This document shows positions 1 to 8,247 of a DNA stretch of 64,000 nucleotides, piece after piece (within the stretch, counting starts at the first letter, position 1; the number at the start of each line of letters is the position of its first letter). The notes beneath the pieces are model-generated. The model had not been told where the DNA came from. It worked only from the letters and a program-made list of their open reading frames with translations, and ran no database searches. The translations under genes were made by a program, and so were the position numbers. The DNA comes from Streptococcus vicugnae (lineage in GTDB: Bacteria; Bacillota; Bacilli; Lactobacillales; Streptococcaceae). The DNA lies in assembly GCF_016461705.1 (NCBI RefSeq), contig NZ_JAEMHW010000002.1, positions 124,001 through 188,000 on the forward strand, written 5' to 3'.

Positions 1-18
1 TATAACGGAGGAATAGAT

Positions 19-510
19 ATGACAACTTTTCTTGGAAAACCTGTAAACTTAGTTGGTAAACAACTTCAAATTGGCGATGTTGCGCCCGATTTTTCACTAC
101 GAACATCTGATTTAACTATTAAGAGTTTATCTGATTTTTCTGGCTTGAAAAAAGTGATTAGTATCGTCCCATCAATTGATACTGGCATTTGTTCTACACA
201 AACTCGTACCTTTAATCAAGAATTATCTAATATGGATGATACTGTTGTGATTACTGTTTCAGCTGATCTTCCTTTTGCACAGGCACGTTGGTGTGGTGTT
301 GAAGGACTTGATAAAGCCATTATGATGTCTGATTACTACGATAATCGTTTTGGTAAGGCTTATGGTCTTTTAATGGAAGAATGGCATCTTTTAGCGCGAG
401 CGGTACTTGTTTTAGATGCTGATAATCATTTGGTTTATGTTGAATACTTGGAAAATGTAAACTCAGAGCCAGACTATCAAGCAGCAATCAATGCGGTAAA
501 ATCAATTTAA
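19..510 (+). CDS. tpx: Thiol peroxidase (atypical 2-Cys peroxiredoxin)
   Basis: Cytoplasmic peroxidase that reduces H2O2 and organic peroxides using thioredoxin. The 163-residue length is normal for Tpx. The peroxidatic cysteine is C58 in [10 protein letters not shown] and the resolving cysteine is C92 in ARWCGVEG, the spacing expected for an atypical 2-Cys Tpx. A ribosome site (ggagg) lies just before the ATG, but the promoter is outside the window. A hairpin terminator follows directly, so this is the last gene of its transcript. The family assignment is secure from the active-site motif. Confidence 0.95.
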   Translation: MTTFLGKPVNLVGKQLQIGDVAPDFSLRTSDLTIKSLSDFSGLKKVISIVPSIDTGICSTQTRTFNQELSNMDDTVVITVSADLPFAQARWCGVEGLDKAIMMSDYYDNRFGKAYGLLMEEWHLLARAVLVLDADNHLVYVEYLENVNSEPDYQAAINAVKSI

Positions 511-512
511 AA

Positions 513-547
513 AATTCCCTCACTTAGTTTGTCTAGGTGAGGGATTT
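513..547 (+). terminator. Intrinsic terminator after tpx
   Basis: Inverted repeat with arms around TCCCTCAC and GTGAGGGA followed by a T-run. It lies between tpx and the convergent TetR gene and may serve both. Confidence 0.8.
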
Positions 548-559
548 TGTTTATGACTC

Positions 560-1108
560 TTAAAGAGTTTTATCCAGTGAAGCAACTTTGAGAATAATCT
601 CAGTTAACTCTTCAGTACTTTCTTTGCCACCATTATTCACCCACAGTGAAATAATACTCTCAATAGAAGACAAATAAACCTCAGTAGCATACTGGAAAGG
701 AATTCCATAGTAGGCGACAAGGATTTCTTTGAAATCTGGGATGGTCAAAAGAAAATTGTAGATAAAATCTTTGACGGTCTTGGAAAAATTAGAGTATGAT
801 GATTTTGAAAGTGCATAAGTTAATTTGAAATTGTCACGAACGTAATCAAGGCAACGTGTGATAACTTTTGGAGTATCAGTATAAAGGGAGTCGGTGTTGA
901 GAATAGCAAACAAATCATTAAGAGTTTCATGTTTTAATTGGTCCATCATATCATATTTGTCAACGTAATGGAGGTAAAACGTCCCACGGTTAACTCCGGC
1001 AGTTTTTGTTAAATCAGAAATGGTAATTTCTTCAAAGCTTTTTTCTAATAAGAGTTTTGCTAAAGCCTGCTTGAGATAGTTCGTGGTTTCGGTTTGTCTT
1101 TTTGCCAA
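560..1108 (-). CDS. TetR/AcrR family transcriptional regulator
   Basis: A 182-residue DNA-binding regulator. The N-terminal helix-turn-helix spans about residues 10-55 (ITISDLTKTAGVNRGTFYLHY, a typical TetR recognition helix), followed by an all-helical ligand/dimer domain. It is divergent from the adjacent ABC exporter operon (1249-4597), with about 140 bp between the two starts, the usual layout for a TetR repressor of an exporter and of itself. The ligand is not predictable from sequence. Function as local repressor is inference from position; family membership is clear. Confidence 0.85.
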   Translation of the reverse strand: MAKRQTETTNYLKQALAKLLLEKSFEEITISDLTKTAGVNRGTFYLHYVDKYDMMDQLKHETLNDLFAILNTDSLYTDTPKVITRCLDYVRDNFKLTYALSKSSYSNFSKTVKDFIYNFLLTIPDFKEILVAYYGIPFQYATEVYLSSIESIISLWVNNGGKESTEELTEIILKVASLDKTL

Positions 1109-1200
1109 AATAACTCTCCTTTCTTGGATATAGCTAAAATGAACAGATTGTCTATTTTTGTCCTTGTTTAATAATTGTGAAAATTATATACTATTCCTCG

Positions 1201-1225
1201 AATTAAATCAACAACATGTTTAATT
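1201..1225. promoter_or_regulatory. Candidate TetR operator (inverted repeat)
   Basis: AATTAAA and TTTAATT arms form an inverted repeat about 25 bp long in the divergent intergenic region, just before the ABC gene ribosome site. The region is A/T-rich, so chance is possible. Assignment to the divergent TetR protein is inference. Confidence 0.3.
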
Positions 1226-1248
1226 AAGAAATACAAAGAGGTGATTTT

Positions 1249-1950
1249 ATGGCTTATATTGAAATGAAGCACTCATACAAGCGTTATAAAACTGGTGAAA
1301 CTGAAATTGTAGCAAATAATGACATTAACTTTGCTATCGAAAAGGGAGAGTTAGTGATTATTCTTGGAGCATCAGGTGCCGGAAAATCAACGGTTTTAAA
1401 TATTCTTGGTGGAATGGATACCAACGATGAAGGGCAAGTCTTGATTGATGGTGTTGATATTTCTCAATATAATGCTAAAGAATTGACAACATATCGTCGT
1501 AACGATGTCGGATTTGTTTTTCAATTCTATAATTTAGTCCCTAATTTAACAGCAAAAGAAAATGTTGAATTGGCATCAGAAATTGTAGTAGACGCAAGAG
1601 ACGCTGAACAGACCTTGATTGATGTTGGCTTGGGTAAACGTTTGAATAATTTTCCAGCACAGCTGTCAGGTGGGGAACAGCAACGTGTGTCAATTGCGCG
1701 TGCGGTGGCTAAAAACCCAAAATTACTACTTTGTGATGAACCGACAGGAGCTCTTGATTATCAAACCGGAAAACAAGTGTTGAAGATTTTGCAAGACATG
1801 TCTCGTCACAAAGGTTCAACAGTTATTATCGTGACACACAACTCTGCCCTTGCACCGATTGCTGATCGTGTTATTCACATGCACGATGCTACTGTGAGCA
1901 GCATTGAAGTCAATGAGCACCCTCAAGATATTGAGACACTAGAATACTGA
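1249..1950 (+). CDS. ABC transporter ATP-binding protein (MacB/LolD type)
   Basis: Nucleotide-binding subunit of 233 residues. The Walker A motif GASGAGKST is near residue 40, the Q-loop FQFYN near 90, the signature LSGGEQQRV near 140, and the Walker [12 protein letters not shown] near 160 carries the GALD form typical of the MacB/LolD/BceA exporter group. The stop codon overlaps the ribosome site of the large FtsX permease, so the two form an operon. Substrate unknown: peptide, antimicrobial or lipid export are all possible for this class. Probably repressed by the divergent TetR protein. Confidence 0.9.
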   Translation: MAYIEMKHSYKRYKTGETEIVANNDINFAIEKGELVIILGASGAGKSTVLNILGGMDTNDEGQVLIDGVDISQYNAKELTTYRRNDVGFVFQFYNLVPNLTAKENVELASEIVVDARDAEQTLIDVGLGKRLNNFPAQLSGGEQQRVSIARAVAKNPKLLLCDEPTGALDYQTGKQVLKILQDMSRHKGSTVIIVTHNSALAPIADRVIHMHDATVSSIEVNEHPQDIETLEY

Positions 1951-1960
1951 GGTGAGCATT

Positions 1961-4597
1961 ATGTCAAAAAAGACTTATTGGAAAGATATCAGAAAATCAA
2001 TTGGTAGTTCTAAAGGTCGTTTTTTGTCTATCATGCTCTTGATGATGCTTGGAGCCTTTGCTTTTGTAGCATTAAAAGTAACAGGCCCTGATATGCAAAG
2101 AACAGCTAGTGATTACTTGAAAAAGCAAAATGCTATGGATTTATCAGTCATAGCTAGTTATGGCTTTAGTGAAGATGATGTAAAAGAACTCGATTCGATT
2201 AAAAATAGTCATGTTGAGTATGGCTATTTAACAGACGTTACTATTAAAAATACTGATGATGCTATTCGTGTTTTTTCAAAGAGTAAGAAGATTTCAAAAT
2301 ATGAACTTGTCTCAGGGTCTTATCCTAAAACATCTGATGAGATTGCTCTTGCTTCAACTATGAAGAAGAAGTATCATCTTGGAGATACTATTACATTTAC
2401 CCAATCTGATGAACAAGGCATTTTAAAACAGACAGCTTTCAGGGTTGTTGGCTTTGTTAATTCATCAGAATTGCTTTCAAAATCTAGTCTTGGAACCTCA
2501 AGTGCAGGAAATGGCGTATTGAAATACTATGCTATAGTTCCAGAATCAGCTTTTGATAGTGACTATTATACTATTGCTAGAATTCGCTATGATGACTTAA
2601 AAGATTTAAATCCATTTTCTGAAGCTTATAAAGAAAAAATTGCTCAAAAAGAGGATACATTAGATGACTTGCTTTCAGATAATCCAAGTCAGCGCTTAAA
2701 AGAATTGACTTCAAAACCTCAGGCAGAAATTGATAATAGCCAAGCAAAAGTCGATGAAGCCAAAAAACAACTAGAATCCCAAAAAGCAATGCTTGCTCAA
2801 CTGCCTAAAGAACAGCAGCTAGCAGCACAAAGTTCTCTTGAACAGGCACAATCTCAAATTACAGAGAGTGAAAAACAAATCAAAGTAGCTCAAGGTAAGA
2901 TTGATGCAATGAAAGAGCCTACATATACGACCTATACTCGTTCTACTCTACCAGGTGGAGGTGGTTATCAAACATATGCCTCTAGCACCTCAAGTATTGG
3001 CAGTATCGGAAATATTTTTCCTGTTGTTTTATATGTTGTTGCTGCTTTAGTCACATTTACAACGATGACACGATTTGTTGATGAAGAGCGAACAAATTCT
3101 GGTGTTTTAAAAGCTCTTGGTTACAGCAATAGTGATGTTATCAAGAAATTTGTTATCTATGGTTTTGTTGCAAGTATGACTGGTACCACCTTGGGAGTTT
3201 TGGGAGGTCATTATGTTTTATCACGAGTGATTGCAGAAATCGTGACTGGTGATACGACTTTAGGAAGTACCAATCTTTATTTCTATTGGTCATATACCCT
3301 TATTGCAGTTGTATTTGCACTGGTCAGTGCAGTTTTACCAGCTTTTATCATCGCCAGAAAAGAACTTAGTGAGAAACCTTCACAATTGTTATTACCAAAA
3401 CCTCCGGTTAAAGGTTCAAAAATTTTCTTGGAGCGTTTGGGCTTTATTTGGCGTCGTTTATCATTTACTCATAAAGTAACCGCACGTAATATCTTTCGTT
3501 ATAAACAGCGTATGCTGATGACTATATTTGGTGTTGCTGGCTCGGTAGCTCTCCTATTTGCTGGTCTTGGTATTCAATCTTCTTTAGGTAAAATTATTGA
3601 TAATCAATTCTCACGTTTGATGCCTTATGATATGATTGTGGTGAAAAATGATGATAGTAGTAATCAAAAAGAGTTAAAAGAATTCCTAGATTCTGATAAA
3701 GTATTCCAATACCAAAGTATTTATTTATCACATTTAACAGAAACTATTCCAGGTTTGATTGATAAACAAGACATTTCAATCATGGTTAGTCAAAGTAAAG
3801 ATTTTGGTGATTTCATTCATCTTAAAGATAAAAAGACTGGAAAAGCATTGACCTTAACTGATGATGGTGTTGTCATTTCAGAAAAACTTGCTAGTTTGTG
3901 TGGGGCTGAAGCGGGTGATACCTTTGACTTAAAAGATCAAGATGGTCAGAAACGTTCCATTAAAGTTTCGGCAGTGGCTGAAATGAACGTCGGTCATTAT
4001 CTATTTATGTCACAAAAAGCTTACGAAAAGATTTTTAATGATGGTGTTAAAGATAATGCGTATCTAATCACTCTAAAGAATCATTCAGGTAAGAATATTG
4101 AAGATATGGCAACTAAATTATTGGCTATGGAACAAGTTTCGGCAGTCAGTCAAAATGCTTCAATGATAAAAAATGTAAACTCGGTCGTCATTTCATTAAA
4201 TGGTGCAATGAGTATTCTTATTATCATTTCTGTTTTGCTTGCGGTGGTTATTCTTTACAATTTAACTAATATTAATGTGGCTGAACGAATTCGTGAATTA
4301 TCAACGATTAAGGTTTTAGGTTTTTACGATAAAGAAGTAACCATGTACATTTACCGAGAAACAATCAGTCTATCAATTATCGGAATTGTGGTTGGGTTGA
4401 TTGGTGGGAAATACCTACATCAAATGATTATGGACATGATTGGTTCAGATTATATCAAATTTGGTACAGAGGTTGGATTATCCATCTATATCATTCCAAT
4501 TGTCGTTGTTATCGGAATACTATTTTTATTAGGCTGGCTTGTTAATCATATTTTAAAAACAGTTGATATGCTCGAAGCCTTGAAATCAGTAGATTAA
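1961..4597 (+). CDS. Large FtsX-family ABC transporter permease
   Basis: An 878-residue membrane permease paired with the upstream ATPase. A GTG nine bases earlier is in frame, but the ATG at 1961 sits well behind the gaggtgag ribosome site and gives the natural MSKKTYW start. Layout: one N-terminal membrane segment (about 20-40), a large outer domain with a Gln/Lys-rich coiled coil (about 260-310), three membrane segments forming the first FtsX domain (about 350-465), another segment near 525, a second outer domain, and a C-terminal FtsX domain (about 745-870). The duplicated arrangement is typical of exporters of the YknZ/BceB-related kind. Substrate not identifiable. Confidence 0.85.
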   Translation: MSKKTYWKDIRKSIGSSKGRFLSIMLLMMLGAFAFVALKVTGPDMQRTASDYLKKQNAMDLSVIASYGFSEDDVKELDSIKNSHVEYGYLTDVTIKNTDDAIRVFSKSKKISKYELVSGSYPKTSDEIALASTMKKKYHLGDTITFTQSDEQGILKQTAFRVVGFVNSSELLSKSSLGTSSAGNGVLKYYAIVPESAFDSDYYTIARIRYDDLKDLNPFSEAYKEKIAQKEDTLDDLLSDNPSQRLKELTSKPQAEIDNSQAKVDEAKKQLESQKAMLAQLPKEQQLAAQSSLEQAQSQITESEKQIKVAQGKIDAMKEPTYTTYTRSTLPGGGGYQTYASSTSSIGSIGNIFPVVLYVVAALVTFTTMTRFVDEERTNSGVLKALGYSNSDVIKKFVIYGFVASMTGTTLGVLGGHYVLSRVIAEIVTGDTTLGSTNLYFYWSYTLIAVVFALVSAVLPAFIIARKELSEKPSQLLLPKPPVKGSKIFLERLGFIWRRLSFTHKVTARNIFRYKQRMLMTIFGVAGSVALLFAGLGIQSSLGKIIDNQFSRLMPYDMIVVKNDDSSNQKELKEFLDSDKVFQYQSIYLSHLTETIPGLIDKQDISIMVSQSKDFGDFIHLKDKKTGKALTLTDDGVVISEKLASLCGAEAGDTFDLKDQDGQKRSIKVSAVAEMNVGHYLFMSQKAYEKIFNDGVKDNAYLITLKNHSGKNIEDMATKLLAMEQVSAVSQNASMIKNVNSVVISLNGAMSILIIISVLLAVVILYNLTNINVAERIRELSTIKVLGFYDKEVTMYIYRETISLSIIGIVVGLIGGKYLHQMIMDMIGSDYIKFGTEVGLSIYIIPIVVVIGILFLLGWLVNHILKTVDMLEALKSVD

Positions 4598-4610
4598 TAT
4601 TAAAGTGATA

Positions 4611-4642
4611 AAAAATGCTCCTTAGATATAAGGGGCGTTTTT
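4611..4642 (+). terminator. Terminator of the ABC exporter operon
   Basis: Stem AATGCTCCTT paired with AAGGGGCGTT (two G-U pairs), ending in a T-run 14 bp after the permease stop. Confidence 0.8.
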
Positions 4643-4739
4643 ATTTGTCGAGAAATGTTCTTTTGATGTCATTAACCCTATTTAAAAAATGCTATTTTAA
4701 TGATATACTTAACCGGTAAATTATTTTGAGGAGGCGACA

Positions 4740-5146
4740 ATGACAGAAAATCCACATACAATGGAACATAGCCAACAAAAACAGTTAAATAAACGGTTGA
4801 AATCAGAGTTAGGACCGCATAAATATGAACTATATATTGCAGCATTTTTGTCCTGGATACAATTTATAATGCGTATTCTTTCATTTTTTATTATCGCAAA
4901 AGCGGTAGATGCCTTATATCAAGAAAGTGATATTTCAATACTCAATCTAGTTTTATCATTATTATTTTTAAATCTTATTGGTTATATATCAGCTTGGCTA
5001 GCGAAAAAATATCAAGGAACAGCCTCTCAATATCCACGAAATCGATTAAAACAAGCATTTTTTGATGCTTTTCAAAGACATGGTGGCGAATTTGATGATC
5101 AGAATTTTTCGACTGCTGACGTGATGACAGTTGCATCACAAGGTAT
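4740..5146 (+). pseudogene. Truncated CydD-like ABC exporter (N-terminal fragment)
   Basis: The first ~135 codons read as the start of a fused permease-ATPase ABC protein: soluble N-terminus, a membrane segment IAAFLSWIQFIMRILSFFII, a second LNLVLSLLFLNLIGYISAWLA, then NRLKQAFFDAF and a DVMTVASQGI stretch resembling the CydC/CydD family. Such proteins are about 570 residues and include an ATPase. Here similarity ends near 5146 and the frame runs on into unrelated terminator/promoter DNA to a stop at 5240. The ATPase half and any partner subunit are gone, so a deletion is inferred. Good ribosome site (gaggagg region) before 4740. Confidence 0.75.
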
Positions 5147-5150
5147 AGTA

Positions 5151-5177
5151 AAGGAGCAGCAGTTGTGCTGCTCTTTT
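5151..5177 (+). terminator. Terminator at the deletion junction
   Basis: AGCAGCA and TGCTGCT arms with a four-base loop, then CTTTT. It probably ended the original ABC gene or its lost partner, and now lies inside the run-on frame of the truncated gene. Confidence 0.75.
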
Positions 5178-5180
5178 CGC

Positions 5181-5209
5181 TTGTTTAAAAACTATTTTAG
5201 TATTATAAT
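5181..5209 (+). promoter_or_regulatory. Sigma-A promoter of the half-HsdS gene
   Basis: -35 TTGTTT (5181-5186), 17-bp spacer, perfect -10 TATAAT (5204-5209). It lies 24 bp before the start codon. Confidence 0.75.
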
Positions 5210-5232
5210 ACTAATATGTAAAGGAGATAGCT

Positions 5233-5829
5233 ATGAATGAAGTAGTCGAACGTTACAGAGAAAATAATGTTGCTAAAATTTCTTTAAGAGAAGTGACGGA
5301 GCATTTTAAAGGAAAGGCAGTTTCTAAGCTAAATGATGTTGGAAATATTTCAGTTATTAATTTGAGTGATATGTTAGAAACTGGCATTAATTATGAAAGT
5401 CTAAGGAAGATTGAAGCTGAAGAACAAAGTTTGAAACGTTACTTGTTACAAGAAGGTGATGTTTTGATTGCTTCAAAAGGGACTGTTAAAAAAATTGCTG
5501 TTTTTGAAGAACAAGAAGTACCTGTCATTGCCTCAGCAAATATCACGGTTCTAAGGCCTATCGCAGATATTTCAGGTGGTTACATTAAACTATTCTTAGA
5601 TTCGGAAGTTGGACAAGGTCTTTTAGATGAGACAAATACTGGGAAGAATGTTATGAATCTAAATACACAAAAAATCATTAGTATTGAAATACCAAATCTT
5701 CCTTTAGTTAAGCAAGCTTATTTATTGCAGCGCTATGAGCAAGGGCTTAGAGATTATAAGCGTAAAATAATGCGTGCTCAACAAGAATGGCAACACATTC
5801 GAGAAGAAGTTGAAAGAAATCTATTTTAA
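5233..5829 (+). CDS. Orphan HsdS-like protein with a single target-recognition domain
   Basis: A 198-residue protein resembling one half of a type I restriction specificity subunit: ISLREVTEHFKGKAV at the start, GDVLIASKGTVKKIAVFEE, ANITVLRP, and the typical closing pattern NTGKNVMNLNTQKIISIEIPNLP, then a charged helix (about 160-198) like the HsdS spacer coiled coil. Full HsdS proteins are near 400 residues with two such domains. No hsdM or hsdR is nearby, so it cannot be a working R-M system by itself. It has its own promoter and a strong ribosome site (aaaggaga). It overlaps the run-on frame of the truncated ABC gene by 8 bp. Function unknown. Confidence 0.7.
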   Translation: MNEVVERYRENNVAKISLREVTEHFKGKAVSKLNDVGNISVINLSDMLETGINYESLRKIEAEEQSLKRYLLQEGDVLIASKGTVKKIAVFEEQEVPVIASANITVLRPIADISGGYIKLFLDSEVGQGLLDETNTGKNVMNLNTQKIISIEIPNLPLVKQAYLLQRYEQGLRDYKRKIMRAQQEWQHIREEVERNLF

Positions 5830-5832
5830 AGT

Positions 5833-5865
5833 ATAAGGTTGGGATTAAGTATCCTAGCCTTATTT
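5833..5865 (+). terminator. Terminator after the half-HsdS gene
   Basis: ATAAGG...CCTTAT inverted repeat with an inner TGGGAT/ATCCTA stem (some G-U pairs), just after the stop codon. Confidence 0.65.
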
Positions 5866-5961
5866 GTTTACTATAGAATGAGTTTGAATATGTATCCTTT
5901 TATCAGAAAAAAATCTCAAGCTTTGTTATAATAATAGTATTATTGAATGAGCGAGGAAATT

Positions 5962-7302
5962 ATGAATAATATTAAATGCCCGCATTGCGGAACTGTTTTT
6001 ACAATCAATGAGACAGAGTATAGTCAGCTTTTAGCACAAGTCCGTAGCAATGAATTTGACAAAGAAATCCACGACCGTCTGGAAAAAGAGAAAGCTTTAT
6101 TGGAAGAGAAATCGAAGAATGATTTACAAGTTCAAGTAAGCATCAAAGATAAAGAAATTGCTGATCTTTCATCAAAACTAGAGCAGTTAAAACAGGCCTT
6201 AGAGCTTGAGAACCAACGCCTTTTGAGTGCTAAAAATCAAGAGATTACTGAATTAAAGTCACAACTTAATAACTTAACGTCGGTTAAAGATTTGGAGTTG
6301 ACACAAGCTTTAACTGAAAAAGATAAAGAAGTCATTGGTCTCAAAAATCAACTTGAACGTCTGACACTTGAAAATAAAACAAGTTTAGTTGAAGCTGTTG
6401 CAAGTGTTGAAAAAGAACGTGATGAAGCAAAATCGAAGTTAGCGCTACAAGAAAAAGAAGCTGAATTATCTTTAGCATCAGTAAAAAGAGATTATGAAGC
6501 TCAGTTGAAAGCGGCTAATGAACAAGTTGAGTTTTATAAGAATTTCAAAGCTCAGCAATCTACAAAAGCAATCGGTGAGAGCTTAGAAGTTTATGCTGAA
6601 ACAGAATTCAATAAAGTTCGTGCCTACGCTTTTCCAAATGCTACCTTTGGAAAAGATAACGAAGTATCAAGTCGTGGTTCAAAAGGGGATTTCATTTATC
6701 GTGAAACGGACGAAAATGGTATTGAAATACTATCTATCATGTTTGAGATGAAAAATGAAGCTGATGAAACAAAAACGAAGCACAAAAATAGAGATTTCTA
6801 TAAAGAATTAGACAAAGACCGTCGCGAGAAAAATTGTGAGTATGCTGTTTTAGTAACCATGCTAGAAGCAGACAATGATTACTTCAATACTGGTATTGTT
6901 GACGTTAGTCATGAGTATGAAAAAATGTACGTTGTCCGTCCGCAACTATTCATTCAGTTGATTGGTATTTTGCGAAATGCTGCGCTTAATTCACTCAAGT
7001 ATAAGCAAGAATTAGCTTTGGTTCGTGAGCAAAATATTGATATCACTCATTTTGAAGATGATCTTGAAACCTTCAAAAACGCTTTTGCTAAGAACTATAC
7101 TTCAGCAAGTAATAACTTCAAAAAAGCCATTGATGAAATTGATAAATCAATCCGCCGTATGGAAGAAGTCAAGCGTTTCTTGACAACTAGTGAAAATCAG
7201 CTCCGCCTTGCTAACAATAAATTAGACGATGTTTCCGTCAAAAAATTAACACGAAAAAATCCAACCATGCGTGCCAAATTTGAAGCGTTAAAAGAAGAAT
7301 AG
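5962..7302 (+). CDS. DUF2130 coiled-coil protein with a PD-(D/E)xK-like motif
   Basis: A 446-residue cytoplasmic protein. An in-frame ATG lies at 5947, but the one at 5962 follows a gagg ribosome site and starts MNNIKCPHCG, the usual DUF2130 start with one CxxC pair. A long Glu/Lys/Gln-rich coiled coil covers about 30-195. The conserved DUF2130 region follows: GDFIYRE (D243) and FEMK (E262, K264) fit a PD-(D/E)xK nuclease signature, with a charged KHKNRDFYKELDKDRREKN block after it. A second helical region closes the protein. Nuclease activity is inference from the motif. It has an extended -10 promoter (5924-5932) of its own. Confidence 0.75.
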   Translation: MNNIKCPHCGTVFTINETEYSQLLAQVRSNEFDKEIHDRLEKEKALLEEKSKNDLQVQVSIKDKEIADLSSKLEQLKQALELENQRLLSAKNQEITELKSQLNNLTSVKDLELTQALTEKDKEVIGLKNQLERLTLENKTSLVEAVASVEKERDEAKSKLALQEKEAELSLASVKRDYEAQLKAANEQVEFYKNFKAQQSTKAIGESLEVYAETEFNKVRAYAFPNATFGKDNEVSSRGSKGDFIYRETDENGIEILSIMFEMKNEADETKTKHKNRDFYKELDKDRREKNCEYAVLVTMLEADNDYFNTGIVDVSHEYEKMYVVRPQLFIQLIGILRNAALNSLKYKQELALVREQNIDITHFEDDLETFKNAFAKNYTSASNNFKKAIDEIDKSIRRMEEVKRFLTTSENQLRLANNKLDDVSVKKLTRKNPTMRAKFEALKEE

Positions 7303-7353
7303 GACCTTTCAATGTGGTGTTGTTTCTTTTCCTGAAATGTGTGAGGACTGAAA

Positions 7354-7785
7354 ATGATTATTAGACCTGCTCAACTATTAGATATTGAAAAGTTATCCCC
7401 TCTTTATGCTGAACTTGGCTATCCTGTCAAGGAAGCTGAATTGGTTAGACGATTAAAAACAGTTCTTTCTCATCCTGATTACCATCTTTTAGTCGCAGTT
7501 GATGACAATGAAATCATTGGGATGATTGGTTATGCTAAAATGTTATTTTTTGAAAATGAAGGTGCCTACTATCGTATTCTTATTCTGGCAGTATTACAAA
7601 ACTATCGCCGTAAGGGTGTTGCGACAGCCTTGATAGATGCTGTCAAAAATCGTGCACTATCTGAAAATATTCACGCTTTAGCGCTAAATAGTGGGGATAC
7701 TTTAGAACGACAAATAGCTCATCGTTTTTATGAAAATTATGGTTTCAAGCAAGCTAGTCGTGGTTATTCTCTCTATCTAAAATAA
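7354..7785 (+). CDS. GNAT family N-acetyltransferase
   Basis: A 143-residue single-domain acetyltransferase. The acetyl-CoA binding motif A appears as LAVLQNYRRKGVATALIDAVK (about residues 79-99), preceded by the usual beta strands (VAVDDNEIIGMIGY) and followed by the C-terminal HRFYENYGFKQ helix-strand found in most GNATs. Acceptor substrate unknown. The ribosome site (gtgagg) is near the ATG, 51 bp after the DUF2130 gene, so read-through from that gene is possible. Confidence 0.85.
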   Translation: MIIRPAQLLDIEKLSPLYAELGYPVKEAELVRRLKTVLSHPDYHLLVAVDDNEIIGMIGYAKMLFFENEGAYYRILILAVLQNYRRKGVATALIDAVKNRALSENIHALALNSGDTLERQIAHRFYENYGFKQASRGYSLYLK

Positions 7786-7866
7786 TGTTAATTGTTAATA
7801 GTTTCAAAATCATTGTCACTTTTCTGATGTGTTATAATAAAGCTATCAAATATTGAGGTAATTATT

Positions 7867-8173
7867 ATGAACAATATTATAGATTTGAAAAAACCAGTTG
7901 CCGAGATTATCAAGGATCATCCTGAAATCAAAGATATACTGGTTGATTTAGGCTTTACGCCATTAGCAAATCCAGCAATGTTAAATACTGTTGGTAAGGT
8001 AACATCTCTTAAATCTGGTGTAAAACTGGCTAACCTAAAAAGTGGGTAAATTCATCCATATTACCTATGCGGCAGTTCGTGATGAAAACGGTGAATTCCA
8101 AGGTGTTTTAGAATATGTCCAAGACATTCAAGAATTCTTAGATATTGATACAGATGTTAACCGTGATATCTAG
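7867..8173 (+). pseudogene. DUF438/PAS protein gene with large internal deletion
   Basis: The first 60 codons read as the N-terminal DUF1858 domain (LKKPVAEIIKDHPEIKDILVDLGFTPLANPAM). The frame then stops at 8049. In a shifted frame from about 8042 to 8173 the DNA encodes a typical C-terminal PAS tail (VRDENGEFQGVLEYVQDIQEF) followed by IDTDVNRDI and a stop. In intact relatives these two parts are separated by several hundred residues, so an internal deletion near 8042-8049 has joined the ends out of frame. The short 60-residue product may still be made. An extended -10 (TGTGTTATAAT) lies upstream. Confidence 0.75.
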
Positions 8174-8181
8174 AAAGAATG

Positions 8182-8219
8182 AACAAGTTAAAGCAATACA
8201 AAGTTTTAACTTGTTTTTT
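8182..8219 (+). terminator. Terminator overlapping the truB promoter
   Basis: AACAAGTTAAA and TTTAACTTGTT make an 11-bp stem with a 12-base loop and a following T-run. The right arm contains the -35 of the truB promoter. Confidence 0.8.
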
Positions 8220-8240
8220 ATTGATGAAAACAGGTATAAT
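8211..8240 (+). promoter_or_regulatory. truB promoter giving a leaderless message
   Basis: -35 TTGTTT (8211-8216), 18-bp spacer, -10 TATAAT (8235-8240). The ATG is at 8248, where transcription should begin. There is no ribosome site between -10 and ATG. Confidence 0.65.
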
Positions 8241-8247
8241 ATTATTT

